A stretch of 11,316 nt of DNA from Thermaceae bacterium (GCA_027023345.1 JALVVO010000136.1:1-11316), one strand, 5' to 3'; positions 1-7,023 are shown, numbered from the stretch's first letter. Notes: generated from the letters alone by a model not told the origin. Program-made: numbers and translations.

Positions 1-234
1 GGCCGGAACCACGTCGAGGTGACCGTAGACGAGGAGCGGCGGGGCCTGGCCCTGGCCGGGGAAACGAACCACGAGGTTCGGCCGCTCGGGATCCCTGGCG
101 TAGACCTTGGGCTCCAGCCCGGCCCGCTCCAAAAGCTCCTTGGCCCAGGTCACCGCCGCCCGCTCGCCGCCGGGCGGGTTCTCCGTTCGAAACCGGATCA
201 GGGTCCTGAGCAGCTCTACGACGTCGGGCTCCAT
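1..234 (-). CDS. M20 family metallopeptidase (ArgE/DapE/carboxypeptidase-like), N-terminal part only
   Basis: Reading the complement from the ATG at 234 to the window edge gives 78 codons without a stop. The residues read MEPDVVELLRTLIRF at the start and end in LLVYGHLDVVPA. That last stretch is the first metal-binding motif of M20/M28-type zinc peptidases: H72 would bind metal, and D74, two residues on, is the catalytic-site aspartate. The segment TENPPGGE (17-24) is also typical of the family N-terminus, which usually has an R-T/S-x-N-P motif. Enzymes of this family hydrolyse dipeptides, acetylornithine, succinyl-diaminopimelate or similar amide substrates in the cytoplasm. With only the first fifth of the protein visible, the substrate cannot be assigned. 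The gene starts 18 bp from glnS on the opposite strand, and the two share a promoter region. The rest of the gene lies outside the window. Confidence 0.88.
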   Translation of the reverse strand, partial: MEPDVVELLRTLIRFRTENPPGGERAAVTWAKELLERAGLEPKVYARDPERPNLVVRFPGQGQAPPLLVYGHLDVVPA

Positions 235-251
235 TCCGATAACATACCGCT
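235..251. promoter_or_regulatory. Bidirectional promoter core between the M20 peptidase and glnS (overlapping -10 boxes)
   Basis: The 7-bp core TAACATA (240-246) reads as a -10 box on both strands. On the plus strand it is TAACAT (240-245), followed by 6 nt and the glnS ATG at 252. On the minus strand it is TATGTT (246-241), followed by 6 nt and the peptidase ATG at 234. Neither gene has a Shine-Dalgarno sequence in its leader, so both mRNAs would be leaderless, starting at or next to the A of ATG. I see no good -35 box 16-19 bp upstream in either direction. The function is inferred from position and spacing. Confidence 0.6.
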
Positions 252-2567
252 ATGCCGCGCTCGCGGATCCCGGACGATACCGAACGCCTCGTGCCCAAGA
301 ACTTCATCACCGAGATCATTGACGAGGACCTACGTTCAGGAAAGTACGACCTGATCGTGACCCGCTTTCCCCCCGAGCCGAACGGCTACCCCCACATCGG
401 CCACGCCATCGCGAGCTTCATCGACTGCGGCATCGCCAAGGACTACCGGGGCCGCTGCCACCTGCGCATGGACGACACCAACCCCCTGACCGAGGAACAG
501 CGCTACGTGGACGCGATCGTCCGCGACATGCGGTGGCTCGGCTGGGACTGGGGCGAGCACTTCTACTTCGCCTCCGACTACTTCGAAAGGCTCTACGCCA
601 TGGCGGTGGACCTGATCCGGCGGGGCCTCGCCTACGTGGACTCGCTCCCCGAGGAAAAGATCCGCGAATACCGGGGCACGCCCGACCGGCCGGGGATCCC
701 GAGCCCCTACCGCGAGCGCAGCCTGGAGGAAAACCTCAGGCTCTTCGAGGAGATGCGGGCCTGCAAGCACCCCGAGGGCGCCCACGTCCTCCGCGCCAAG
801 ATCGACATGAGCGCCCCCAACATGAAGCTCCGCGACCCCATCCTCTACCGCATCCTCCACGCCGAGCACTACCGCACCGGCAAGCGCTGGTGCATCTACC
901 CCATGTACGACTTCGCCCACCCCCTCTCCGACTTCATCGAGGGCGTCACCCACTCGCTTTGCTCCTCGGAGTTCATCGAGAACCGAGCGGTCTACGACTG
1001 GCTGGTGGAAAAGCTCGCGGGGAGGGTGGGCCTGCCCGAGTGGCCTCGCCCCAAGCAGATCGAGTTCGGCCGGCGAAGCCTGGAGTACACCGTCGTCAGC
1101 AAGCGAAAATTGATCAAGCTGGTCGAGCGGGGCCTGGTCTCGGGCTGGGACGACCCCCGCATGCCCACCCTCTCGGGGCTCCGCCGGCGGGGAGTAAGGC
1201 CCGAGGCGCTGATCGAGTTCGCCCGCCGCGTGGGGATCAGCCGCACCGACCGCACCGTCGACCTCGCGCTCCTCGAGTGGGCGATCCGGGACGACTTAAA
1301 CCCCATCGCCCCCCGGGTGATGGCGGTGAGCGACCCGCTCCCCCTGGAGCTTTCGAACTTCGAGGGTACGGAGTGGATCGAGGCCCCTTATTTCCCCCCC
1401 GACATCGGCAAGCCAGGAAGCCGGAAGGTGCCTTTCACGAAGCGCCTCTTCGTCGAGCGCTCGGACTTTTCCCTGAAGCCCCCGAAGGGCTGGAAGCGCC
1501 TCGAGGTGGGCAAGGCGACGAGGCTCCGCCACGCCTACGTGGTGGTGGTCGAGCGGGCCGAGCTGGACGAAGCGGGCGAGGTGAAAAGGCTCGTCGGCCG
1601 TGTGGTCGAGGGTTCGCTCGGCCAAAACCCCAGGGGCCTCAAGGTCCAGGGCGCCGTCCACTGGGTGAGCGCCGACCACGCCCTTCCCGCCGAGTTTCGC
1701 CTCGTGGACCGGCTCTTTAGGGTGCCGCACCCCGACGAGCTCGAGGACTTCCTCGAGGCCTACAACCCCGAATCCCTGATCGTCCAGCAGGGCTACGTCG
1801 AGCCCAGCGTCAAGGACGACCCCAAGGAAACCCGCTACCAGTTCGAGCGGCTCGGCTACTTCTGGCAGGACCCCGTGGACTCGAGGCCCGACCGCCTGGT
1901 CTTCGTTCGCATCGTCACCTTGAAGGACACCTGGGCCCGGCGCCGGGAGGAGGCGCTTAAAAAAGAACCGGCCAAGAAAGAGGCAAAGGAGGCTTCCCCC
2001 AAGGCCGGGGAACGCGCCCGCCCGCTCAACCCCGAGGAGGCCGAGGTCTACGAGCGTTGCCAAAGGCTCGGCCTCGGCGAACAGGAGGCCTACCTCGTAG
2101 CCAAGGAGCCGGCGATCCGGGCTTACCTCGAAGAGATGAGCGCCCACCTGCCGCCGAGCGCCGCCGCGCCTTGGGTGGTGCACGTGCTCGGCCCCTGGCT
2201 GAGGAGGGGGACCAACAAGATCCCGCCGGAAGCCCTCGCCGAGCTCATCCGGACAGTGGAGGAAAGGAAGCTTACCACCCGCCGGGCCAAGGAGCTGATC
2301 GAAGAAGTCCAGGAGAAGGGCGGCGACCTCCTCGCACTCACTGAAGCCGAGGCCGGGTCGGTGATCGTGGACGAGGCCGAGCTCCGCGCCCTCGCCGAGG
2401 CCGTCCTCGCCGCCTACCCGGACAAGGTCGAGGCCTACCGGAAGGGCAAGAAGGGGCTGCTTGGCTTCTTTATCGGCGAGGCGATGCGAAAGAGCCAGGG
2501 CAGGGCCGACCCCAAGGCGATCCGCGCGGTCTTCCAGGCGCTGCTCGACCAAGCACCCTCGGCTTAG
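252..2567 (+). CDS. glnS: Glutaminyl-tRNA synthetase with C-terminal GatB/YqeY-like tail
   Basis: This cytoplasmic class I enzyme joins glutamine to tRNA-Gln using ATP. The 771-aa product has the signature PEPNGYPHIGH (41-51; HIGH at 48-51), the GlnRS/GluRS motif LRMDDTNP (71-78) and the KMSKS-equivalent VVSKRKL (281-287). The double Asp with TNP and the VVSKR form are typical of GlnRS rather than bacterial GluRS. Roughly residues 355-560 form the anticodon-binding beta-barrel region. A Lys/Glu/Ala-rich linker (about 563-592) leads to an extra helical domain (about 594-771) ending with KGLLGFF (734-740) and an AMRKSQGRADPK segment. This is the pattern of the GatB tail and YqeY, an add-on known from Deinococcus GlnRS that helps bind tRNA. 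The E. coli-type enzyme is about 550 aa, so the extra length is the tail. The ATG at 252 is chosen because a -10-like box sits 6 nt upstream, suggesting a leaderless mRNA. The gene converges on the lipoprotein gene with 12 bp between stop codons. Confidence 0.97.
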   Translation: MPRSRIPDDTERLVPKNFITEIIDEDLRSGKYDLIVTRFPPEPNGYPHIGHAIASFIDCGIAKDYRGRCHLRMDDTNPLTEEQRYVDAIVRDMRWLGWDWGEHFYFASDYFERLYAMAVDLIRRGLAYVDSLPEEKIREYRGTPDRPGIPSPYRERSLEENLRLFEEMRACKHPEGAHVLRAKIDMSAPNMKLRDPILYRILHAEHYRTGKRWCIYPMYDFAHPLSDFIEGVTHSLCSSEFIENRAVYDWLVEKLAGRVGLPEWPRPKQIEFGRRSLEYTVVSKRKLIKLVERGLVSGWDDPRMPTLSGLRRRGVRPEALIEFARRVGISRTDRTVDLALLEWAIRDDLNPIAPRVMAVSDPLPLELSNFEGTEWIEAPYFPPDIGKPGSRKVPFTKRLFVERSDFSLKPPKGWKRLEVGKATRLRHAYVVVVERAELDEAGEVKRLVGRVVEGSLGQNPRGLKVQGAVHWVSADHALPAEFRLVDRLFRVPHPDELEDFLEAYNPESLIVQQGYVEPSVKDDPKETRYQFERLGYFWQDPVDSRPDRLVFVRIVTLKDTWARRREEALKKEPAKKEAKEASPKAGERARPLNPEEAEVYERCQRLGLGEQEAYLVAKEPAIRAYLEEMSAHLPPSAAAPWVVHVLGPWLRRGTNKIPPEALAELIRTVEERKLTTRRAKELIEEVQEKGGDLLALTEAEAGSVIVDEAELRALAEAVLAAYPDKVEAYRKGKKGLLGFFIGEAMRKSQGRADPKAIRAVFQALLDQAPSA

Positions 2568-2579
2568 GGCGTTCCTCGG

Positions 2580-3389
2580 CTAGTCGCCCGACAGGATCCA
2601 GTCCAGACCAAAGCGCTCGAGGTACTCCCGAAGCTCCACGAAGGGCCCGTCGTAGCCGGCTTTCCAAGGGTCGGCCCACATCTCGCGGCTAGGGACGTAA
2701 GCGAGCCAGCCGGCGTCGGGGTCGGAGGCGTCGGCGATCCAGTCGGGGTCGCTGCCCTCGGGGTTTTCCACCGCCTTCCGCACCCGCTCGAGCGCCGCCC
2801 TCCCCTCTTCGCTGAAGTACGGAACGGGGTAGACGGCGACGAGAAGGGGCCGCCCTCCGAACGCAGTGCTCTCTGGGTAGAGCTTATCGAGCTCGAGCTC
2901 CCAGAACGGCCCCTCGCCCGGTCCGATCAAGCCGGTCTTGCCGACCACGTCGCCCTGCCGGACCCGCATCCCCGCCTCGAGCCCTTCGGGGATCTCGGCC
3001 ACGTGGAGGAGCTTTACCACGTACCGGCGGCCGTAGCGAATGGCCACGTCGCCGTGCTGGCCCTCGCGGTTTACGTAGACCAGCACGCCGTCGCAGGGCG
3101 CCCTGACGGGGACCGGCGCGTCCCCGAGCGCGCGGACCTCGATCTCGGTCGCGGGCTCCCTGACCGGCTTAAAGGCGTTGCCGCCGCCCTCCCAACCCCC
3201 GAAGGCCCCGATCGAGTCGATCGAGACGCGGTCGGGGTCGGGCCCGGTGTAGGCCAGGGCCGGCGGGCCGTCGGTCTCGGGAAACACCCCGTAGCGATAG
3301 GTCAGCTCCCTGGGCTCGCCAAGGCGGTCGCAAGCGAAGAACACCCCCGCCAGCAACCCGGCCACCATCGTCCAGACCAGCTTTCGCAC
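2580..3389 (-). CDS. Predicted lipoprotein with degenerate M23/LytM-like (duplicated hybrid motif) domain
   Basis: The 269-aa product starts with a short basic N-terminus, a hydrophobic stretch (4-19) and a lipobox-like FFAC, with Cys20 as the likely lipidated residue, so it should be anchored at the membrane outside the cytoplasm. Residues about 93-168 resemble the M23/LytM beta-fold: VRAPCDGVLVYV, then a beta segment with HGDVAIRYG, LLHVAE, and GMRVRQGDVVGKTGLIG, which matches the family pattern of a small beta-barrel with V..GD.VG..G. The usual final H-x-H zinc motif is replaced by WELEL (163-167), and I see no clear first His/Asp ligand pair, so hydrolase activity is unlikely. The rest (about 190-269) is Asp/Trp-rich and not recognised. 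The start is a GTG at 3389 with TAGACT 6 nt upstream. Substrate and role are unknown. It might bind or organise peptidoglycan or other envelope polymers, but that is inference. Confidence 0.82.
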   Translation of the reverse strand: MRKLVWTMVAGLLAGVFFACDRLGEPRELTYRYGVFPETDGPPALAYTGPDPDRVSIDSIGAFGGWEGGGNAFKPVREPATEIEVRALGDAPVPVRAPCDGVLVYVNREGQHGDVAIRYGRRYVVKLLHVAEIPEGLEAGMRVRQGDVVGKTGLIGPGEGPFWELELDKLYPESTAFGGRPLLVAVYPVPYFSEEGRAALERVRKAVENPEGSDPDWIADASDPDAGWLAYVPSREMWADPWKAGYDGPFVELREYLERFGLDWILSGD

Positions 3390-3401
3390 GCCCCTAGTCT
3401 A
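3390..3401 (-). promoter_or_regulatory. Leaderless-type -10 box for the lipoprotein gene
   Basis: On the minus strand TAGACT (3401-3396) is followed by AGGGGC (6 nt) and the GTG start at 3389. The AGGGG is only 1 nt from the start codon, too close to work as a Shine-Dalgarno site. The spacing matches other gene starts in this window. No convincing -35 box. Confidence 0.5.
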
Positions 3402-3417
3402 TTCCCGTCCCCCGTGC

Positions 3418-3423
3418 TAGAAT
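3418..3423 (+). promoter_or_regulatory. -10 box of the tRNA-Trp gene
   Basis: TAGAAT lies 11 nt before the mature tRNA 5' end, giving a short 5' leader to be trimmed by RNase P. The match to TATAAT is 5 of 6. The -35 region (about 3394-3400) is weak and lies under the divergent lipoprotein promoter. Confidence 0.55.
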
Positions 3424-3434
3424 GCCCAGCGCGG

Positions 3435-3510
3435 GGGCCGTTAGCTCAATTGGTAGAGCACCGGTCTCCAAAACCGGGGGTTGGGGGTTCGAGTCCTCCA
3501 CGGCCCGCCA
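3435..3510 (+). tRNA. tRNA-Trp (anticodon CCA)
   Basis: A full cloverleaf can be drawn by hand. The acceptor stem GGGCCGT (3435-3441) pairs perfectly with ACGGCCC (3500-3506). The D stem is GCTC/GAGC (3444-3447, 3456-3459). The anticodon stem is CCGGT/ACCGG with loop CTCCAAA, anticodon CCA at 3468-3470, reading UGG. The variable loop has 5 nt (3478-3482). The T stem is GGGGG/CCTCC with loop TTCGAGT. Discriminator G3507 is followed by an encoded CCA (3508-3510). The D-arm nucleotide equivalent to position 24 is G, the normal base, not the A of the E. coli Hirsh UGA suppressor. The gene stands alone between a promoter and a terminator rather than inside a tRNA cluster. Confidence 0.98.
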
Positions 3511-3514
3511 GAAA

Positions 3515-3543
3515 GCCCAGGGCTCCCCTGGGCGCTTTATTTT
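3515..3543 (+). terminator. Rho-independent terminator of tRNA-Trp
   Basis: An 8-bp perfect hairpin, GCCCAGGG (3515-3522), a CTC loop, and CCCTGGGC (3526-3533), is followed by GCTTTATTTT (3534-3543). It starts 5 nt after the tRNA CCA end. The T-rich tail includes TATTTT (3538-3543), which is also placed as the -10 box of the next gene. Confidence 0.85.
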
Positions 3544-3549
3544 GAGGGC
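3538..3549 (+). promoter_or_regulatory. Leaderless-type -10 box of the ADP-ribosylglycohydrolase gene, inside the terminator tail
   Basis: TATTTT (3538-3543) is followed by GAGGGC (6 nt) and ATG at 3550, the same geometry as the other gene starts here. GAGGG is only 1 nt from the ATG, too near for a normal ribosome-binding site. Any -35 contact would fall on the terminator hairpin. Promoter function is inferred from spacing. Confidence 0.45.
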
Positions 3550-4572
3550 ATGACCCCCTTCGAGCATGCCCGGGCGGTGCTCGAGGCCGAGGGCTGGGAC
3601 CTCTCCGTCTTCGACCGCCCGATCGCCTACCCCAAGCGCACTCCCCTCGCCAAGGGCAAGGTGCGGGGCACCCTCTACGGCGTGGCCATCGGCGACGCGC
3701 TCGGGGCCCCCAACGAGGGCAAGCGGCCCTGGTGGATCAAGGAGCCCGTCACCGGCCTCTCTCCCCACCACGGCCGCCCGGCCGGCACCGTCACCGACGA
3801 CACCGAGCTCACCCTGGCGCTGGCCGAAAGCCTCCTCGAGCGGGGCGGGCTCGACCCCGAGGACCTCGCCCGCCGGTTCGTCGAGCGCGGGGCCCGGATG
3901 GTGGGCGGCGGCCGCGCCACCAAGGAAGCCTTGGCCCGGCTCGCCGAGGGCGTTCCCTGGTGGCAGGCCGGCACCCCCTCGGCGGGAAACGGGGCGGCGA
4001 TGCGCGCAAGCCCCGCGGGGCTCTTTTTCGAGGACGCGGGCGAGGCTCGCCAGGTCGCCTTCGTCCAAGGCCTCCTCACCCACCGGGACCGCTCGGCCCT
4101 TGCCGGGGCAATGCTGAACGCCCTGCTCGTGGGCGCCCTCGCGCGAGGGGCCGAGCCCGACCCCGAGGGGCTCCTCCCCTGGCTAGAAGCGGCGATCCAG
4201 GGGCTCGAGGTCCCCTTGAAGACGCGGGTGAGCCCCCGAAGTCTCACCACGCTCGCCGAGGAACTTCCCGACGTCCCCGACTACGTGGGCCGGCCCGAGG
4301 CCGCCTTCAAGCGGTTTGGCCTCGGCGCCTTCGTGCTCGAGACCCTTCCCTCGGCCCTCGCGCTCTTCTTCACCTACCCCGAGGACCCCGAGGCCGCCCT
4401 CCTCACCGCCGCTAATGCCGGCTTCGACTCGGACACCCTCGCCAGCCTGGTGGGCGGCTGGCTCGGAGCCCACCTCGCCGACCGGGGCCTTCGCTCCCGC
4501 ACCCCCTCGAACTGGTGGGCGGTGAGCGTCGCCCCCGAGATCGAGCGGATCAGCAAGCTCGCCGCCGGCTAG
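3550..4572 (+). CDS. ADP-ribosylglycohydrolase family protein (DraG/ARH-like)
   Basis: The 340-aa protein belongs to the all-helical, magnesium-dependent family that removes ADP-ribose from proteins or small molecules. Motifs: GVAIGDALGAP (44-54); GTVTDDTELTLALAESL (79-95), with T82, D83 and D84 as the first metal ligand group; GNGAAMR (146-152); THRDRSALAGAMLNALLVG (177-195); and GFDSDTLASLVGGWLGA (291-307), with D293, D295 and T296 as the second group. All usual metal ligands are present, so it should be active. The first 37 or so residues are an N-terminal extension before the family core. No ADP-ribosyltransferase (DraT) or nitrogenase gene is beside it, so the substrate is open: ADP-ribosylated arginine, a nucleic acid end or a metabolite are all possible. 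The ATG at 3550 is chosen because reading further upstream runs into the tRNA-Trp gene. Confidence 0.92.
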   Translation: MTPFEHARAVLEAEGWDLSVFDRPIAYPKRTPLAKGKVRGTLYGVAIGDALGAPNEGKRPWWIKEPVTGLSPHHGRPAGTVTDDTELTLALAESLLERGGLDPEDLARRFVERGARMVGGGRATKEALARLAEGVPWWQAGTPSAGNGAAMRASPAGLFFEDAGEARQVAFVQGLLTHRDRSALAGAMLNALLVGALARGAEPDPEGLLPWLEAAIQGLEVPLKTRVSPRSLTTLAEELPDVPDYVGRPEAAFKRFGLGAFVLETLPSALALFFTYPEDPEAALLTAANAGFDSDTLASLVGGWLGAHLADRGLRSRTPSNWWAVSVAPEIERISKLAAG

Positions 4573-4573
4573 G

Positions 4574-4586
4574 TAGACTAAAGCCC
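4574..4586 (+). promoter_or_regulatory. Leaderless-type -10 box of the M24 peptidase gene
   Basis: TAGACT (4574-4579), identical to the lipoprotein gene's -10 box, is followed by 7 nt and the GTG start at 4587. It begins one base after the stop codon of the ADP-ribosylglycohydrolase gene. There is no Shine-Dalgarno sequence in the gap. Confidence 0.5.
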
Positions 4587-5723
4587 GTGCTGGAGGCGGT
4601 GCGGGAAGGCCTTGAGCTGGCCCGGGCGGACGCCTGGCTGGCCTACGACTTCGCCGGGTCGAACCCGCCGGTCCGGGAGGCGCTCGGAATCGCCGAACTC
4701 CCCCTGACCCGGCGGTTTTTCTACTTCGTCCCCCTCGAGGGGGATCCCCTGCTCGTCGCCCACGCCATCGAGGCCCCCGCGCTCCGCGCCCTCCCCGGCG
4801 AGCGAGCGCTCTACGCCCGCCGCGCCGAGCTCATAAGTCACCTCGAGGGCGCCCTCGCCCGCTGGCCCCGCCTCGCCCTCACCCTCTCCCCCGGCGGCGA
4901 GGTCCCTTACGTTTCCCGGGTGGACGCCGGCACCGCCGAGCTCCTCCGGGGGCTCGGCGCCGAGCTCGTCTCCGACGCCCCGATCCTTTTGCTCCTCGCT
5001 CGCTGGACGGAGGCCGACCTCGCCGCCCACCGCCGGGCGGTGCGGGGCGTGGAGGCGGCCCGGGACCGGGCGCTCGCGTTCATCAGGAGCCGGCTTCCCG
5101 AGAACCCACCCACCGAACTTTCGGTCCAGGCCGAGACGCGGGCGGAGCTCGAGTCCCGGGGCCTCGTCTTCGACCACCCCCCGATCGTCGCCTTCGGCGC
5201 GCACGCAAGCCTCCCCCACTACGCTCCCAGCCCCGCGACCGACCGCCCCCTTAAAGAGGGCGAGGTCGTCCTCCTCGACGTCTGGGCGCGGGAGCCCGGC
5301 GGCCCCTACGCCGACATCACCTGGATGGCCGGCTGGAAGGTGCCCGATGCCGTCCACCGGGCCTTCCAAGCGGTGGCCCGGGCCCGGGACCGGGTGGTGG
5401 AGGCGCTCAAAGCGCCCCGCCGCTGGCGGGGCTTCGAGCTCGACCGGCTGGCCCGGGCGGTGCTCGAGGAAGCCGGATACAAGGACGCGATCCGCCACCG
5501 CACCGGCCACAGCCTGGGGCGGCAAAGCCCTCACGGCCACGCTACCCACCTCGACGACTACGAGACCAAGGACACCCGCCCCCTGCTCCCTGGCCTCGCC
5601 TTCACCGTCGAGCCCGGGGTCTACCCCGGCCCCTTCGGCGTCCGAAGCGAGATCAACGTTTACCTAAGCGAAGAAGGCCCGCTCGTCACCACCGACGTCG
5701 AAGCAAGGCTTTCGCTTCTCTGA
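4587..5723 (+). CDS. M24 family metallopeptidase (Xaa-Pro dipeptidase/aminopeptidase-like)
   Basis: The 378-aa product, starting at the GTG at 4587, has a creatinase-type N-terminal domain (about 1-140) and a pita-bread catalytic domain (about 145-378). All five dinuclear metal ligands of M24 are visible: D231 (LLDVWA), D243 (YADITW), H308 (TGHSLG), E342 (FTVEPGVYPG) and E355 (RSEINVYL). H211 (SLPHYAPS) matches the catalytic-site His. The two Asp ligands are 12 residues apart, one more than the usual 11, which suggests a one-residue insertion in the connecting loop. Such enzymes release the N-terminal residue before proline or cleave Xaa-Pro dipeptides in the cytoplasm. Which of the two cannot be told from sequence alone. 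An upstream reading frame exists but runs back through the preceding gene in a different frame, so the GTG with its -10 box is preferred. The 3' end overlaps the permease gene by 38 bp. Confidence 0.92.
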   Translation: MLEAVREGLELARADAWLAYDFAGSNPPVREALGIAELPLTRRFFYFVPLEGDPLLVAHAIEAPALRALPGERALYARRAELISHLEGALARWPRLALTLSPGGEVPYVSRVDAGTAELLRGLGAELVSDAPILLLLARWTEADLAAHRRAVRGVEAARDRALAFIRSRLPENPPTELSVQAETRAELESRGLVFDHPPIVAFGAHASLPHYAPSPATDRPLKEGEVVLLDVWAREPGGPYADITWMAGWKVPDAVHRAFQAVARARDRVVEALKAPRRWRGFELDRLARAVLEEAGYKDAIRHRTGHSLGRQSPHGHATHLDDYETKDTRPLLPGLAFTVEPGVYPGPFGVRSEINVYLSEEGPLVTTDVEARLSLL

Positions 5724-7023
5724 CCCGGCGCACCTCAAGCACGCGACCGGTGGCGCCGCGGTAGACCGCCTCGACGAAGAGGGCGAGCACGAAGGCCGCC
5801 ATCGTAGTCCAAAAGGCCTTCGGCTTTTCCAAAAACTGGTAGTACTGCAGGACAAAGAAGGTAGAGAGCACCACGACAAAGGAAAAAAGCACCAGCCCCG
5901 GACGCCCGGGAACCTGACCCCGAGCGAGCAACCGGTAGTGGGAAAGGATGACGAAGAGATAGATCACCATGAAGACCGAGCTCGTGATCCCGGCGATGCC
6001 CCCGAGGTCAAAGAAGAGCGCGAAGAGGAGTCCGAGCAGCGCGGTAATGTAGAGCCCCTCGGTGGCACCGAACCAGACCTTCCGCTCGAAGGTCTTCGGC
6101 AAGTGTCCCTCGCGAGCGAGGGCATAGGCCACGTTGGCGCCCCCGTAGAGGGTAGCGTTCAGCGCCGAGGAGATGGAAAAGAGCGCCCCCAGCGAGACCA
6201 GCACGTAGCCAAACCGCCCGAGGAAGGGCTTCGCCGCCTCGGCGAGGGCGTACTCCTCAGCCCGGACGAGCTCGTCTAGGGGAAGGTTCCCCACCGCCAC
6301 CACCGCCACGCCCACGTAGACCGCGGCGACGATCGCGATCGAGAGGTAGATCGCCCGGGGAACGTTGCGCTCGGGGTCCTCGATATCTTCGCTTGCGTTC
6401 GTCACCAGGCCGAAGCCCATGTAAGAAAGGAAGAAGATGGCGGCGGCGAAGATCGTGGCCCGTACGCTCCCCGGGTCGAAGTGCGGGAGCACCCACTCGG
6501 GCCGCACGGTCCAAACGCCGAGCACCACGAAGAAGCCGAGGACCGAGAGCTTGACGAGCACGATCCAAAACTCCGCCCGCCCCACCGCCCGCGCGCCGAA
6601 GAAGTTGAGGGCGGTGAAGAAAGCCACCACGAAGACCTCCACGACCCCGACCCCAAACGGCGAGAGCGGAAGGCCCAAAAGGGGCAGGAAGTAGCCGGCG
6701 AAGCCCTTGGCAAAAAGGGCGATCGAGACCACGTAGGAAAGCCACATCAGGATCGCGAGCGCCCCGGTCACCACCCCGTCCCCGACGCCCCGGACGATGA
6801 ACTCGATGGGTCCGGCGTTGGAGACGATCCGCGAACCCAGGTTGGCGTAGGAGTAGGCGACGAAGAGGGCGAGGAGCCCCGAGAGCACGAAGGCGAGCGG
6901 CAAGTTGTGGCCCGCGATCTTGGCCCCGAGCCCCAGCATGGTGAAGATGCTGGCGCCGATCATCGTGCCCACCGCAAGCGCCACCGCCTCCCAAAGCCCG
7001 AGCTTCTTCCCCGCAGGTTCCAT
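5686..7023 (-). CDS. APC-superfamily amino acid permease
   Basis: This 445-aa integral membrane protein has about 12 hydrophobic segments and few charged residues inside them. TM1 holds the APC signature GTMIGASIF (19-27), the unwound-helix region that binds the amino-acid substrate backbone. NAGPIEFI (69-76) in the TM2-TM3 region corresponds to the usual P-x-A-G-G segment. SEDIEDPERNVPRAI in the middle is the conserved cytoplasmic loop (E-x-x-x-P-x-R-x-x-P-R-A). The C-terminus is a short basic cytoplasmic tail. The expected function is proton- or sodium-coupled uptake or exchange of amino acids or amines; the substrate cannot be read from sequence. The start ATG at 7023 has a weak -10-like GAGAAT 6 nt upstream and a possible GGGGAG ribosome site 9 nt upstream. 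An ssrA terminator separates it from upstream transcription. It converges on and overlaps the M24 peptidase gene by 38 bp. Confidence 0.93.
   Translation of the reverse strand: MEPAGKKLGLWEAVALAVGTMIGASIFTMLGLGAKIAGHNLPLAFVLSGLLALFVAYSYANLGSRIVSNAGPIEFIVRGVGDGVVTGALAILMWLSYVVSIALFAKGFAGYFLPLLGLPLSPFGVGVVEVFVVAFFTALNFFGARAVGRAEFWIVLVKLSVLGFFVVLGVWTVRPEWVLPHFDPGSVRATIFAAAIFFLSYMGFGLVTNASEDIEDPERNVPRAIYLSIAIVAAVYVGVAVVAVGNLPLDELVRAEEYALAEAAKPFLGRFGYVLVSLGALFSISSALNATLYGGANVAYALAREGHLPKTFERKVWFGATEGLYITALLGLLFALFFDLGGIAGITSSVFMVIYLFVILSHYRLLARGQVPGRPGLVLFSFVVVLSTFFVLQYYQFLEKPKAFWTTMAAFVLALFVEAVYRGATGRVLEVRRVREAKALLRRRW

Noticed and set aside
1296..2552. Long minus-strand open frame opposite glnS
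   Set aside because: It is an antisense shadow of a clear GlnRS gene. High GC with G/C third positions leaves the opposite strand free of stops; its product is His/Gly/Leu-rich with no family motifs.
3190..3230. Short repeats of GATCGAGTC type
   Set aside because: They encode Ser-Ile-Asp-Ser-Ile in the lipoprotein and arise from codon use; no spacing or copy number suggesting an operator or repeat family.
3435..3510. tRNA-Trp as a UGA suppressor that would read through the SWIM gene stop
   Set aside because: The anticodon is CCA and the D-arm position that gives UGA suppression in E. coli (G24 to A) has the normal G. Low-level near-cognate reading remains possible but nothing in the tRNA points to it.
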